Origin: Andrena cerasifolii
Taxonomy: Eukaryota; Arthropoda; Insecta; Hymenoptera; Andrenidae
Length of the DNA: 64,000 nt
Reading direction: 5' to 3'
NCBI RefSeq assembly: GCF_050908995.1
Contig: NC_135121.1
Coordinates: forward strand, 2,108,001-2,172,000
A program made the position numbers and the translations under genes. Positions 1-11,670 of the stretch are shown here, in pieces (position 1 is the first letter of the stretch; the number at the start of each line of letters is the position of its first letter). The notes beneath the pieces were generated by a model. It was not told where the DNA came from. It saw only the letters and a list, made by a program, of their open reading frames with translations, and made no database searches.

Positions 1-100
1 TCCAATAGACTAATGTTTAATAATAAAAGTTTATTGGTTTTTCTAGAAAAAATTCCCAAAGAAGCATGTTGTTTTGACCGTTCTAGGTAGACCTCCCCCC
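1..100. repeat. Probable right end of a TTAA element cut by the window edge
   Basis: The segment ends in a C-run directly before the TTAA at 101-104, exactly as the right ends of the TTAA elements elsewhere in this window do. Its left part lies outside the window, so its identity is inferred from the end alone. It would be the first member of a chain that continues to 1519. Confidence 0.4.
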
Positions 101-104
101 TTAA

Positions 105-810
105 GGGGGGAGCCTGGTGTAGCGGGTCGAAGAAATCGATTTTTTTTTTTGCATAAATCAATAGTTGAACATCACGACAATATGTTCCCAAAGCCGCAAA
201 ACGAAATTCGAAAAATTAAAGCGGATATAGCCGGTTTTGCTACGGAGCGCCAGGCTACCACAAAACTTGAAATGTGTTTTTCTCGAAACGACAGTTTTAT
301 ACTTTGCGGGCAATGTAACTAAAAAAATATTCAACCAATCGACTTGGCCTTGTGCACGGATATTTGTGAACATTTTCTTCATAGTACTAAGTTATTAGTA
401 TAATGATATTGTTTAAATAAATAACTTTTTTTTAGACATTTAAGGCAAAATTTCGTTGGAAACAGTGAACTTTTTATTCAAGAGGCCGCCATTTGTTCAT
501 TTTGCATCTTTTAAGTTTCAAATTACTTCATTCTGTGCGTACACTCATAAACTAAAAGAAAATTGTTCGATTTTTGGTTTCAGATGAAACCAAAAGATGC
601 TACGTTGCCCGCAGTGCAATAATTGCGTCGCCAACGGACTGGGCATAACTTTGTTATTTGCCGCTCTTTTTTAATAATTTTTTTTTGTTATATACCTTAA
701 CCTGTTAATACAATATCCTGAAAGTTTCAGAAAGATCTATCAAATACTTTCTTTAAAAAAAATTCCCGAAAAATGCCTCGATTTTCATTTAGTTACACCA
801 GGCTCCCCCC
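105..810. mobile_element. TTAA (piggyBac-like) non-autonomous element, family A copy 1
   Basis: Terminal inverted repeats GGGGGGAGCCTGGTGTA at the left and its complement TACACCAGGCTCCCCCC at the right are each flanked by TTAA (101-104 and 811-814), the target duplicated by piggyBac-type transposases. The 706-bp interior has no coding capacity. A diverged second copy lies at 29202-29887 and shares the interior, including the GCCGCAAAACGAAATTCG stretch. The right TTAA is shared with the next element. Confidence 0.85.
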
Positions 811-814
811 TTAA

Positions 815-1515
815 GGGGGAACACCACTGTGACGGCCGGAAAAGTAAGCCATTCTTAAGAATTTTTTTCCAGGAATAATATACAGTTTTCATAGAAAAAT
901 TTGATTACCTACCTTTAGAACGCTGTCTTAAGAGACTATACGGAAAAAAATAAATAGGGAAACATCCATAAATTTTAATATATTAATTAATCTTCTAGAC
1001 CCCCCACGCGAGCTGGTCGAAGGTGTAACTATGGAACAGGAGGTCCGAAATCAAATTTCTTTTTTTTTTATAAACTATATAAGTGTAGTTTCCGTTGTAC
1101 GTACCAATTTCTTAAACAAATTATTTTTGTAAAAATGGTGCGCCTTAGAAGAAAAGTTTCGAAAATCCGCGAATAAGATAGACAGCTCTTCGCGCGTATT
1201 TAAAAAAATTTGTTTGCAATCAAAGAATCCGTACGTACAACGGAAACTACACTCATATAGTTTATAAAAAAAAATGAAATTTAATTTCGGACCTTCTGTT
1301 CCATAGTTACACCTTCGACCAGCTCGCGTGGGAGGTCTAGAAGATTAATTAATATATTAAAATTTATGGATGTTTTTCTATTTATTTTTTTTATACAGTC
1401 TCTTGAGACAGCGTACTAAAATTAGGTAATAACAATTTTGTATGACAACTGTAAATTATTCATGAAAAAAATCTTGAAAATGGCTTACTTTTCCGGCCGT
1501 CAGTGATGTTACCCC
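815..1515. mobile_element. TTAA fold-back element
   Basis: Nearly the whole 701 bp is one inverted repeat. The left arm runs from GACGGCCGGAAAAGTAAGCC (about 831) through TAATTAATCTTCTAGA and GTTTCCGTTGTACGTAC, and all three recur in reverse complement in the right arm up to about 1500. TTAA borders are at 811-814 (shared with family A copy 1) and 1516-1519. It has no open reading frame. If transcribed it would fold into a long hairpin with a loop of roughly 100 bases. Confidence 0.85.
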
Positions 1516-1519
1516 TTAA

Positions 1520-2267
1520 ATAAACACGTGGAGGCACGTGATATAATGCAGGTATCCCAAATTCAGAAACTGTAAACATGTCACTGGCTCTCGATTCGTC
1601 GGTGGTGTAGAAGATGGTTTCATTTGGTCATTGAACGTACCGGCAGAAAATGAAATCCAATAAGACTCGACTTGTTTTTTGTAACGAGCGATGCTTCTTC
1701 GAAGAAACCTCGAAACGGACGATTTATATGCTCTTCAGAAGCCATTACACGTCCTACGGTCTCCCAAAGGGACACGCGAACGAGTTTCGGTGAATTTCTT
1801 CTATGTTGTCCAAATGCAGTAAGCACTGCGTCACAAGGTGCATTCAGGATAATGCGGGGCAATACTACAGTTGACGAGCAACAATTTCAGATGCTCGAGA
1901 GATATCACATTCCGCGAAGGAGTTCTCAATATGATTGTTACGAGACATTAATTCATCGAGTTAAGCATTGCCATGTTTTGCTGTTGAAATATAAATATGT
2001 AGATATGTAGTACTTCTACTCACGAATTTACTTCTCTTTCACTCATCAAACGTTATCCATCACCCATTTTATTTGCCTCAAGGTATTAGACGAGACAGGA
2101 AAATAAGAATTTCGAATCAGCATTATTAACTAAGGTCACTGTCTTCTAGCTTTGTATCCGTGCATCTAAAGAAGTTGCAAGGAAAGACAAATAACCAATT
2201 GTTCGATAATTTGACGACACCTACGCGTGTTGATAATTTAACAATGAATTTATGATACCTATGCAGG
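1520..2267. other. Unassigned non-coding stretch
   Basis: I see no convincing gene or element border here. Open frames at 1620-1862 (minus) and 1672-2010 (plus) overlap each other, match no family I recognise and lack splice context. A degenerate transposon interior is possible. Confidence 0.3.
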
Positions 2268-2269
2268 TA

Positions 2270-2852
2270 CAGTGACTCGCATTAATATTCGGACACTTTT
2301 TAAAATCGCATAACTTTTTTAGAATCAGTCCAAACGACTTGAGTTTTTTTTAGAAGCTAGAAGGATTAGTTTGCTAAATGACGTATTTGGTCGTTTTGAA
2401 AAAAAATGTATTTAGTCGGAATAGCGAAAAAAATAGTAGAGGTCGATTTTTAAACTTCGTTTTGTGAGTTTGTAATGAAAATTAAAAAAAAAAAACAGTT
2501 TGTAGATTGCAGTAAGTTGTATACGTGCCTAAAATTTCATCAAAATCCGAGCTACAAACGTTTAAAGATCGCAGAATAAGGTCGAGAATCGCTGATTTCG
2601 GGAATTTTCACGATTTTCGACCTTATTCTGGATTTTTTGAATTTTCATTACAAGCTCGCAAAAAAAAGTTTAAAAATCGACTTTACTATTCTTTTCGCTA
2701 TTCCGACCAAATACATTTTCTTTCAAAATGACGAAACGCGTCAGTTAGCAAACTAATCCTTCTAGCTTCTGAAAAAAACTCAAGTCGTTTGGACTGATTC
2801 TAAAAAAGTTATGCGATTTTAAAAAATGTCCGAATATTAATGCGAGTCACTG
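2270..2852. mobile_element. Tc1/mariner-type MITE, family T copy 1
   Basis: Ends are CAGTGACTCGCATTAATATT and its reverse complement, with a TA dinucleotide directly outside each end (2268-2269 and 2853-2854), as expected of Tc1/mariner target duplication. The inverted repeats extend inward well over 100 bp (GCATAACTTTTTTAGAAT is present in both arms). At 583 bp with no transposase remnant it is non-autonomous. Related copies lie at 7426-7956 and 42585-43065. Confidence 0.9.
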
Positions 2853-2981
2853 TATATTCTCGTAGACAATGACACAAAATGTTGAAATATATATTCTGAA
2901 GCCTGCGTAAATTAGTACCTATTTAATTGAACGTACCTTCACAGTATAAAATGAAAATGACGCGAGTCAATTACTTAGGTA

Positions 2982-3480
2982 CCCTAAACTGGGGGAACAT
3001 TGGCATGTTTTTGGAACATTTTGCTATATAATATAAAAATTAACATTTTTACATTTGTTTTAAGTATCCTATCATAACATCGCATCTTTTGTGAACGCAC
3101 TACAAGTGTCAAAATGCAGAAATTTTTTTGTCCTTATCCTTCTTTAATACGTGTTAAATACCTGTCGATGTTACCCCGTGACCGGGTAACATTGGCACAT
3201 CATATATAAATAGCACTAAAAAGTTAAAGTTTCACCACATCTGAACTTACATTAACACTTAAATTTGTTTTTTTTTTTATATTCAATGAACTTTATTTTA
3301 AATTTGTTTTACTTCATTATTTTTTTTATTTTTTTAATTAACATTTTTAAATTTGGTTTAGGTATTATAACATTGCATCGTTTGTGATGGTAATACAAGT
3401 GTGAAAATATATAAAAAAATTTCCTTTTCCTTTTTAATAGATGTTAAGTAGATGCCAATGTTCCCCAGGTTTGCGGCACC
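2982..3480. mobile_element. pogo-like MITE (degenerate)
   Basis: The left end contains ACTGGGGGAACATTGGCA and the right end TGCCAATGTTCCCCAG, an inverted pair, with TA outside both ends (2980-2981 and 3481-3482). The terminal style resembles the pogo-type element at 8365-9486. An internal block at about 3172-3200 repeats the TTACCCCGTGACCGGGTAAC style. AT-rich and non-coding. Confidence 0.65.
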
Positions 3481-3631
3481 TACTTCTATTTTTCTATATC
3501 TCTGATATAATCAATCTGATGTCTTGTATTTGAATTACAAAATGTAGTCTGATCGGTACTAATTAAATTCGTATTTGATTCTATAAGAACATGCAAAGTA
3601 CGCAAGTTATACAAATACGACGAGGGAGATT

Positions 3632-4150
3632 CGTGAGGGAATAACGTTCTGCCGTGCGAAGCTTCATTTTCCGGAAGAATGACTGAAAATAAATCCAATA
3701 CGCGCGTACCTGAGTGACACTTGGCGTAACGACTCTCGCTGCAGACTGTTACTATCACTTTTCCTGTACAGCGTAGGCGAAAAAAATGTCAAGGTTTGTT
3801 TACTATCAGGATTATTGTACGTTCTATGGGTAGGTACAATCAACTATCAGTCTCTACCGTACAGGCGATATGCCGCGAACAGTATCGAGGAGCATACGAA
3901 TATGTTTCCTGTGGGTATTGAGAGCATGTAATACGAAACGTATCTGCTCTGAGAAAATCAGATGGGTCTGCGGAGAGATTTTTTTTTAACTGTCAGATAA
4001 ATATTTATAATAAATAAGTGATTGAGATCGTCTGTAGGGAATGCTGTTACGCCAAGCATCAGTCACGTGCACTCGTATTCCATTGATTTTGAGAGTCATT
4101 TTTCTGGAAAATGAAGCTTCGCGTGACAAAAAGTTATTCCACCGTTTCGA
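3632..4150. repeat. Inverted repeat (fold-back) with about 115-bp arms
   Basis: The arm at about 3634-3750 and the arm at about 4030-4146 are reverse complements with moderate divergence. Anchors shared by both include GCGAAGCTTCATTTTCC and CTTGGCGTAAC. The spacer is about 280 bp. No target duplication is evident. The element may extend outward, since the minus-strand open frame at 3986-4303 has no recognisable domain. Confidence 0.65.
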
Positions 4151-4319
4151 CCTAATTTTGGGCCGTAGAATTTCCACCATAGTGTACATGGCTGTATTAT
4201 AAGAAAAACACACGATGGCTATTATTTTGTGGCTAGAATTTTTGTTAGGGTAATCTGGTAACACGTGTTCCTTATGAAACTTATTGTCTTTCAGGTGAAA
4301 CATTTTTTCGGAGGCAGTT

Positions 4320-5389
4320 GAAATATTGTACTAACCAATGCGACGACTACTGTACACCCGAGTAGTTTTTCTGTTTCTTCATCTTGACTATCATATTTTA
4401 TTTTCAACTTTTTCAATTGAATGTAATGCAAATACATTTGTCTCCTACATGTCATTTTCTTCTGTCTTAGAGAAAGAAATATCTGAAGCATTATTTCCAT
4501 GACATCTTCAAGTTAACATTTTCATAATTGTAATCTTGAAAAAGTTCCACTCACCCACAATAGTGTCCTAATGATAAAACATATTGTTTTCGTCGTACCT
4601 AACGGTTCCCTAAATACCAGGTTATAAGCGGATTTCGTTTATCAGAAAACTTACGTAGCGTAATAAAATAAAAACAGATATTCATAAGTACAAGGAGATA
4701 CCTTCATACAGTACACCCAGCAAAGGTACGGTTTAGTAAGGTTGCTAAATAATTCAGGGTAACTTTTTAAGAGAGTGAATGAGCCCCTACAAAGAAACAT
4801 AATTATTTTCCTTCAATTGTCAATAATAAGAAAAATGTTTAACCATGGGTCGAATGAAACTGTTAACTTTTATAAATAAAATATATTTATCTGATTTTTA
4901 ACTTTTAAATCATTTCTTTCCCGTCGTTTAACGATTATTTTATATTCGATTAATAAAATTTATGGAGGATCATATGCTTTTGAACAAATATTTAAGGATA
5001 AAATATAAAAGTTAGGAATATGCTTTTAATTGGTGATATTTAATTTAAGGGTTTGGAAGCACGATAAATATAGACAAGGAAGTACATTGTGATTTTCATA
5101 TAATTAATTATTACCAGTGCACGGTAAAGGTTTCAACTTCAGATCTGTCTATCCCGGCACTGTTTCAGGAAATCTGCTTGCCACAACTCTAACTTTTTCA
5201 AGGCACAATAAACGTTCCTATTTAAATAGAACTTTTTGCTACTTTCAAGAAACTAAAAGTTTCTTGTTTACCCAAAAATGTATCGAATAAAAGTTTCAGT
5301 TAAAACACTGCATAGAAAAGATAATATTGTTCGAGAATCGCTCAAAGGTTTATGTTCAAAACAAACTACTTAAGTTCGGAATTCGCTTC
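4320..5389. other. AT-rich stretch with nothing recognised
   Basis: I found no coding exon, paired terminal repeat or tandem array. The short frame at 4291-4500 (minus) looks like chance. Confidence 0.35.
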
Positions 5390-5546
5390 GTACTTCGTTG
5401 CAGCAATAATTCTATGTCCGCCCCGTGCAATGTTGCACGGCAACGTTGCAGCAACGTTACAGCAACATTGCGCTGCAAGCATACAACATTGCAAGGTTGC
5501 TGCAACGTTCCTGCAATGTTGCCGCAACGAAGTGTGCTGTATGGGG
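5390..5546. repeat. Truncated copy of the CCCATACAGCACACT family (right end only)
   Basis: The segment ends in GTGTGCTGTATGGG and carries the family's characteristic run of degenerate GTTGC/GCAAC palindromes. It corresponds to the right end of the elements at 47319-48290, 50375-50805 and 57514-58569. The left end is missing. The open frames here on both strands are by-products of the stop-poor repeats. Confidence 0.75.
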
Positions 5547-5673
5547 GGTAATCTAATTTGAATTTCTGTATTTTCTTCTAAATCTTCATAAAGGTGTGAC
5601 CACATTGACGAGGTTCTCCTGACGAAGATGAGTCTGAAACTCCGACCTCATTGGGGCTGTTTCGAATTATGTA

Positions 5674-5998
5674 TAATTAACCCTTCGTGGTCATACGGGG
5701 TGTATCGAACCCCTGGCAAGTTTCGAGTTCAAATGTCGCGCCTTTACGAATTCGAAATGTGACTTACAATTAGTGCGCCATCTACCGTTAGTTTTTTCTT
5801 TAGTTCTTTGGATCCACCAAATTTTATTCAATGCAAGTAAAAGTTTATATACCCTGTAATTGTTTTCAGTGATTTATTCAGAAATATATATATATATTAT
5901 GTGTTATGTACAGATGACATATAATTAATTTTATATTATAAGAACTTATTTTTATTTTGGACATTGTATTAATACACCCCGCTAAAGAGGTTTAGTTT
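5674..5998. mobile_element. Possible TTAA MITE, degenerate
   Basis: The left border reads TTAACCCTTCGTGGTC, with ACGGGGTGTAT a little further in. Near 5975 the complementary ACACCCCGCTAAAGAGGTTT is found. The pairing is partial and the right TTAA is decayed, so this is tentative. The short element at 6511-6636 has the same type of end. Confidence 0.35.
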
Positions 5999-6510
5999 AT
6001 TTCTATCGAATAAATAACCATGCTTATATGCCAATCTTCGTTTTCATTTCTCTAGAACATTGAACACTTCCTATTTCAGAATAAATACCTTCGTTGCCAC
6101 GCCCACCACTAAACTACTTTTTTCCTGGAGTATATGCCTTTGCCAATAGCTCTGTAAACTTTTAGACCTTAAGGTTTAATATTAATATTAAAAATTAAAA
6201 ATCACTTCGTTCCACAACTACCTATTTCTTTAACTACCAATTTCACCATGTCGAAATTTAAATTTCTAAAAAAAGACTATTATTAGAGCATGATTGTATA
6301 TGTATTACGAATGTGCAATTGTCACTGAAAAGTTACAAGATTAAAAAATACGAAAATGGTAACTAAAAAATGAAGCTGGGTACACTGAAACCCGTGTAAC
6401 CAACTGGTGATTATAAGGAGGTGTGACCAGAAATGGTTAACAGCTCTGCCCTATCCATTGATCTACCATGAAGATTTAATAGAAAATATAGAAGTTTAAA
6501 TTTTCATTAA

Positions 6511-6636
6511 CCTTTAGCGGGCCGGACTGTTTTCATTGAAATTGTACATTTTATTTACTTAAAATTTATGCATATATACCACCAAATGGCAAAGTATCCA
6601 AATTCTTAGGTGGCCACTATAGTGGCCCTCTAAAGG
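6511..6636. mobile_element. 126-bp TTAA MITE
   Basis: The sequence runs from TTAA-CCTTTAGCGGGCC to GGCCCTCTAAAGG-TTAA, a clear terminal inverted repeat between TTAA sites at 6507-6510 and 6637-6640. The CCTTTA start just inside TTAA is typical of piggyBac-superfamily ends. Far too short to code. Confidence 0.8.
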
Positions 6637-6662
6637 TTAATATCAGTGTGTACTGAACGTGC

Positions 6663-7295
6663 GGGGTAAGATGGACAAAACTTTTCCGGTACAAGTGATC
6701 GTTCGAATGGACCTGATCGATTAGAAAGCGGCATTTTTCAAAAACGTCCCCCATTCGAAGTGTTGATGTTTTGCTCATAAATCATTGCATAGAATTTATG
6801 GACATCTTAAAACTAAATCGTGTTAGTAAATAATTGGAGTGAAAATATAAATAGGTATAACTCTGATCAGAATTAGATTTCGGTGGATGGATACACGTAT
6901 AAATACGTGCAAAATATAAATTCGTCTCATTTTCACTTTGATCACAGAGGATCTATGCACGCCCATGGATCGCGTTGCCCCATTAAAAACGACCTTAATG
7001 AACCCTTTGACAGTTCAGCGCGCTGTTCACAGCGCTGTGCGGAAGAAACGTGTAATATAAATAACAATATACCTTGCAAATCTTTTACAACAATTATTAC
7101 CTACTACTCGTTTCGAACATAAAAACATAGGGTAAAATTTGTGTATTAAATAATAATGTTTGGTTTATTGATATTAACGGATATGTAGACAAAGGATTGA
7201 AGGTTTGTTCTACATCATTTTCGTTGCTTTATTTCAAATGGGTTGACTGAAGGAGGCTCCAAACGAAACTATGATCATCTCACCCGGACTTACCC
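6663..7295. mobile_element. pogo-like MITE with eroded left tip
   Basis: The left end GGGGTAAGATGGAC pairs imperfectly with the right end ending in CTCACCCGGACTTACCC. TA follows the right end at 7296-7297. The outermost roughly ten bases of the left end appear lost. The style (GGGTAA plus a purine-rich inner block) matches the pogo-type element at 8365. Confidence 0.5.
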
Positions 7296-7425
7296 TACAT
7301 ATTGTTTTAAGTGGTTATTTGTTACGCACTGTTAAATGGTAAAGTATGCTAAACACATTTCAAACAATCTGCGCATTTTTAAAGGGTGCTGCATGTACTT
7401 TGTATGCTATACATACAGTGACTCG

Positions 7426-7956
7426 CATTAATATCCGAACACTTTTTAAAATCGCATAACTTTTTTAGAATTGGTCCAAAGAACTTGAGTTTTTTTCAGA
7501 AGCTAGAAGGATTAGTGTGCTACCTGACGCGTTTCGTCGTTTTGAAAAAAAAATGTATTTGGTTGGAATAGCGAAAAAAATAGTAAAGGTCGATTTTTAA
7601 ACTTTTTTTGTGAGCTTGTAATGAAAATTCAGAAAAACCCGTTTGTAGATTGCAGCCTAAAATTTCATCAAAATCGGTTAACGTTGCTCCGAGTTACAAA
7701 TGTTTAAAGATCGCAGAATAAGGTCGAGAATGGGTTTTTTTGAATTTTCATTACAAGCTCACAAAAAAAAGTTTAAAAATCGACCTTTACTATTTTTTTT
7801 CGCTATTCCGACCAAATACATTTTCTTTCAAAACGACCAAATACGTCATTTAGTAAACTGATCCTTCTAGCTTCTCAAAAAGCTCAAGTCGTTAGGACCA
7901 ATTCTAAAAAAGTTATGCTATTTTAAAAAGTGTCCGAATATTAATGCGAGTCACTG
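7426..7956. mobile_element. Tc1/mariner-type MITE, family T copy 2
   Basis: Same CAGTGACTCGCATTAAT terminus on both ends as the copy at 2270-2852, with TA at 7424-7425 and 7957-7958. It is 531 bp, shortened relative to copy 1 by an interior deletion. It has no transposase sequence. Confidence 0.9.
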
Positions 7957-8364
7957 TAGGTACGTCAGACCTGGGCACATCTTCCCCACAGTCACCACAC
8001 GACCCCCACTACTATATACAGTCTACCAGTTACTCCGCTATTAACCACTCCATATCCTCGTACCGTGCTTTATCTCGCCCGACTGCGAATATGCCTAGTT
8101 ACATACAGTATGTCCGGTTCGTTTGTATTCATAGGAAAATGGTTTGCTGTGATGGAGGAAGATCGATACACTATTAGGATTTGCGTTTAAGCTATTATTT
8201 ACAGAGATTTCAATATCAATGTATTTTTTTTTTCAAATGAAACTGCATACTCTTATTATTGCCACTTTTGAGATAACACGTTATGAGTAAAAGACGCTAA
8301 CCGGACTGTAAATTTGCCGCGAATATTCATAAAAGTATCCAGCAAATTATTGTTTCAAAACATA
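7957..8364. other. Unassigned spacer
   Basis: It lies between a Tc1 MITE and a pogo-type element. No gene or repeat structure was recognised. Confidence 0.3.
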
Positions 8365-9486
8365 GGGTAACTCGGGGTAATATGCCACTTCTCAATAATG
8401 TTTTAAATAATGCGCAGACGCCGTTACCATTTGCACTAATTCCGTTGAATTTAGTGTAACTGCTAAGACGACAATAGATTTTGGCTTTTACCTTCTTTTA
8501 TTTTGAGTAAATCCTGGTAAGTTATAAAAGCATCGTCTTGATTTAATTTCAGACTGTAACTAGAATGCAGATTATACATTTGTGTGAACAGTTATACAAA
8601 AAAATCAATAGATTATGACAAAGTAGACTAACAAACGAATTTTACAACCTCTCGCACATCCGTTAACACTATGCACTTTGTGGAGAGATTTTCAATCCTT
8701 CGTTTTATGACTATGCGGAGTAATGTGCCACATGTTTGTCGGTGTAATATGACACAAACTCATATTTTTATAACTCTTTCTATTTAATGCCATCGAGTTG
8801 TTTCTTTGCATTAGAACCATGCCTAAGAAGTATGTGCGAACTTCAAACCGCGCTGTTTGGTCAGACGAAAGTTTAAAGGAAGCCATTCGAATGGTGAAGG
8901 AGGCTCGGACTACAATATAGAATAAATTTTGAGGATGTAGATATTTTTTATGACAATTCGACTGATGCAGAAAATGTGCAACTAGTGTGCAATATGTGAA
9001 CTATATTATTACGATAAAAAAGGACCTAAATGTGACCGGGTAAAAACTACTTGTTGCAAAAAGTGGGTCCATGAAGACTGCGTCGAGATTGGGGACTGTT
9101 TAGTTTGTTAGAAATAGTTTTTTTTTCAAATATATTTTACGTTTCATTGAGTTGAAATGTTTGCTATTAGTTACTAATAGCTTGAATAGTTAAAAATATT
9201 GTCGATTCTGAAAAATTTGAGTGATTAGTTCGCACTTCATAGCTTGTGGCATATTACCTCAGACCTTGTGGCATATTTACCCACCACTTGGGTAATATGC
9301 CACTTTCGAGGACTTTTATATTTGTACGTTTCTCATTGAACTATAAAACTTAGATATCTTTACTTATTAGTAAATATACAGAATTAGTTACACTTTCATA
9401 TGGTTTTATCTATTTCCCTGTATCTACCTATACTTGTGAGATATTGCGTCTCAAAGTTAACCGTGGCACATTACCCCGAGTTGCCC
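8365..9486 (+). mobile_element. pogo-like element with decayed transposase
   Basis: Ends GGGTAACTCGGGGTAATATG and CATTACCCCGAGTTGCCC are inverted repeats, flanked by TA at 8363-8364 and 9487-9488. The interior keeps both extremities of a transposase gene on the plus strand: an N-terminal psq-type helix-turn-helix start (8819-8920) and a C-terminal cysteine-rich finger (about 8989-9111). The catalytic middle is missing. At 1122 bp it is an internally deleted member of the pogo/Tigger branch of Tc1/mariner. Confidence 0.85.
8819..9111 (+). pseudogene. Internally deleted pogo-like transposase (HTH start plus C-terminal zinc finger)
   Basis: The ATG at 8819 opens 33 codons beginning MPKKYVRTSNRAVW, with a following SDESLKEAI. 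This is the familiar start of pogo/Tigger-type transposases with a psq-like helix-turn-helix. A stop follows at 8918-8920. After a short acidic remnant (NFEDVDIFYDNST) the frame shifts, and from about 8989 to the stop at 9109-9111 a Cys/His pattern appears: C-x2-C-x11-C-x6-C-C-x3-W-V-H-x2-C-x6-C-x2-C. That is a PHD-like finger, seen at the C-terminus of some insect pogo-like transposases. The DDE domain, normally several hundred codons, is absent. Non-functional. The assignment rests on motif recall, not on a search. Confidence 0.75.
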
Positions 9487-10914
9487 TACGCATCGTTGAA
9501 CGCATCCTGAAAAGCGTACTAAACCGGCAATAATAAAAACATATAGTTCCATTCAAAAACATTACATTGACATTGAAATCTCCGTAAATAATAACATAAA
9601 CGCAAGTCCGAGTGTTCTATTAAGTTTCCTCAATCAAATCAAACTACGACACTTTCGTATGAAACATTTTTTCGCTTTTCCAATAATTCGACAAACTACT
9701 GTACTTACACGCAACGACCCACGTGGATGTGGTGGGGGCCGCTGAGAAGTGGGGAAATAAGTTGCATGCGGATCGCGGTCCGCAAGTTGCACAGGCCTGC
9801 TGTACCTACGTTATACCTACGTATGAGAACCCACCCGGTCGTATTTGCGTACACGCTAGGAGACACTGTTATTTTCTTGATAAGTATGTACAACGCGTAA
9901 CCTTGGGGTCATTTTCAACTCTTTACTAAATTTCACCGAACACAATGCGACCACACGTAGCACGCAATGCGATCGAAATCCGGGGTCTCGTATAAAGATC
10001 TACTGATAAAATCCATCAATGCGTAGAACTTTGTGCGCAATGGTTCCGAACCATCCACAATACCTATAGGTGCCTACATACCTAGTATCTATTGGGCACA
10101 TAACTATGCAAGCTTACAATATTAATAGGTGCACGAAGAAACGCAGTTACTCGATTATCCGAGCCACGATTGATTCGAATACTGAAGAATACAGGCTCCA
10201 TCGTGCATATCTGGAGATTATGAAAAGAAATGTACCGAAGGGCTTGGTTTCCGTGTTGTTGACCTCGGCGAATTACGGACAAGTCGGGAAGAAACGCTGC
10301 AATTCCAGAAAAATTTTGAGGCCCGAACGGAAAGAGACACGGCCCGGTTTCGTGGAGGGGGGGGATGGGGACTTTTGTCGGCCGGAATCAGGATCGTATG
10401 ACGCGCGTGTGCCCCAGATATCCTAATATGTCCGCTCGCTGTTACGTGTCGCGCGTAAAACTGTGGCCAAGCGAGTTTCTACTTCCATTCAATCAGCCAT
10501 AATTGCGCCCCATTGCCTTTTGTCGAGTTCCGACATTCGTCAAACGTTTGACCCGCTTCTTCATCGCTTCACGGTACACTTTAGGGCATTCGCGCCACCG
10601 CGTAACTCCCATCGCGTGACTTCGTTGGATTTCTCTTCGTATGCAAATACTCGATTTAAAGGAGCTTCGCAGTACCTACGCGAGACGGATGCTTTTCTAC
10701 AACGGAACGGCCCGATCAGAAACGGAAGAAGCTTTAATTGTCTGCGCTCATCGCCCAGGACGCGTTTCAATATCGAGGAATCAACCTGCGTCGTCAAATT
10801 AATGCCACTGCTCAGAGAACGATTCTACTGAATTTAAAACTATGTTGTAGGTACCTATGGTTGTACGGCCTAGATTTTTTAGGTTATAACTAATCGGAAC
10901 AAGTGAGTAATGAG
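9487..10914. other. Less AT-rich unassigned stretch
   Basis: The block 10240-10830 is visibly richer in G+C and CpG than its neighbours and contains open frames on both strands (10070-10426, 10463-10831, 10561-10797 and others). None shows a recognised domain or a convincing splice pattern. It could be a regulatory or untranslated part of the neighbouring minus-strand gene, or an old element. Confidence 0.3.
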
Positions 10915-11670
10915 TTTATTGTGTAAAAAAAGTATCCGGAATTTATCATTTAAAGTGTTCCGCGATTTTTACAATGGAAGGAGCTGTCGAGCAAATAATT
11001 TGTCTAAAATTTTGCGTTTCTAACGAAATTTCTTATGCCGCAATCTTGCAAAAAGGCTATGGGGAGTCGTGCCTCTCAAAAACGTAGGCGTACGAATGGT
11101 ATAAGGCATTCAACCAGGGCTGAGAAGATGTTCAGGATTTGCCGCGTTCCGACCGACCGTCCACGGCTTCGACTGACGACAACATCGAAGAAATCAAGAA
11201 AATGGTCATCGAAAATCGTCGCTTGAATGTTAGAGAGGTGGCTCATGAAGTGGAAATGCCTCACATGTCCGTGGATAACATTTTGACTGAAGTTTTGAGC
11301 CGAAAGTGCTGAATTTTTTGCAAAAAGAGGATCGAAAAGTGGTTGCTGAAGAGATGATTTCGCGAGCTTCGAAATCTCTTCTATTCACTAGATATGGCCC
11401 CGTGTGACATTTTTATATTTCCTAAATTCAAATTACCACTTCGGGGAAGGCGTTTTGAGTCGATTAAAGCCATAAAATAGATTTCGCAGAAGGAGCTGAA
11501 GACTATACCTTCTTCAGCGTTTGCAAAATCTTTTGGAAACTGCGAGAAGCGCTGGCGTATGTGTGTTGCCTCAGATGGGGTCTATTTTAAATGCGACATA
11601 ATAAATTTTGATGAATAAATACGTACTTTGTGTTTTATTTACAAATTCCGGGTACTTTATTTACAATGGT
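10915..11670 (+). mobile_element. mariner-family element, internally deleted
   Basis: The left end contains AAAGTATCCGGAATTT and the right end AAATTCCGGGTACTTT, matching inverted repeats of about 28 bp. The interior is a broken mariner transposase (see 10974-11620). At about 755 bp it is little more than half the usual 1.3 kb of a mariner. No exact target duplication could be fixed. Confidence 0.8.
10974..11620 (+). pseudogene. mariner transposase pseudogene
   Basis: The ATG at 10974 begins MEGAVEQIICLKFCVSNEIS, the N-terminal helix-turn-helix region of mariner transposases. Premature stops follow (a TAG after 41 codons and a TGA soon after), then the linker motif with VREVAHEVEMPHMSVDNIL in a continuing frame. 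The central catalytic block that carries the first two aspartates is deleted. From about 11385 the typical tail resumes with DMAPCDFFIFPKFKLPL, then KRWRMCV, ending NFDE at 11615. The gene is therefore an internally deleted, stop-ridden relic with no activity. The family is clear from these motifs; the subfamily is not resolved. Confidence 0.85.

Noticed and set aside
1620..2010. Overlapping frames on both strands
   Set aside because: Neither shows a domain or splice structure, and overlap on opposite strands suggests chance.
3986..4303. 105-codon minus-strand frame
   Set aside because: It overlaps an inverted-repeat arm and shows no motif I recognise; probably transposon interior or chance.
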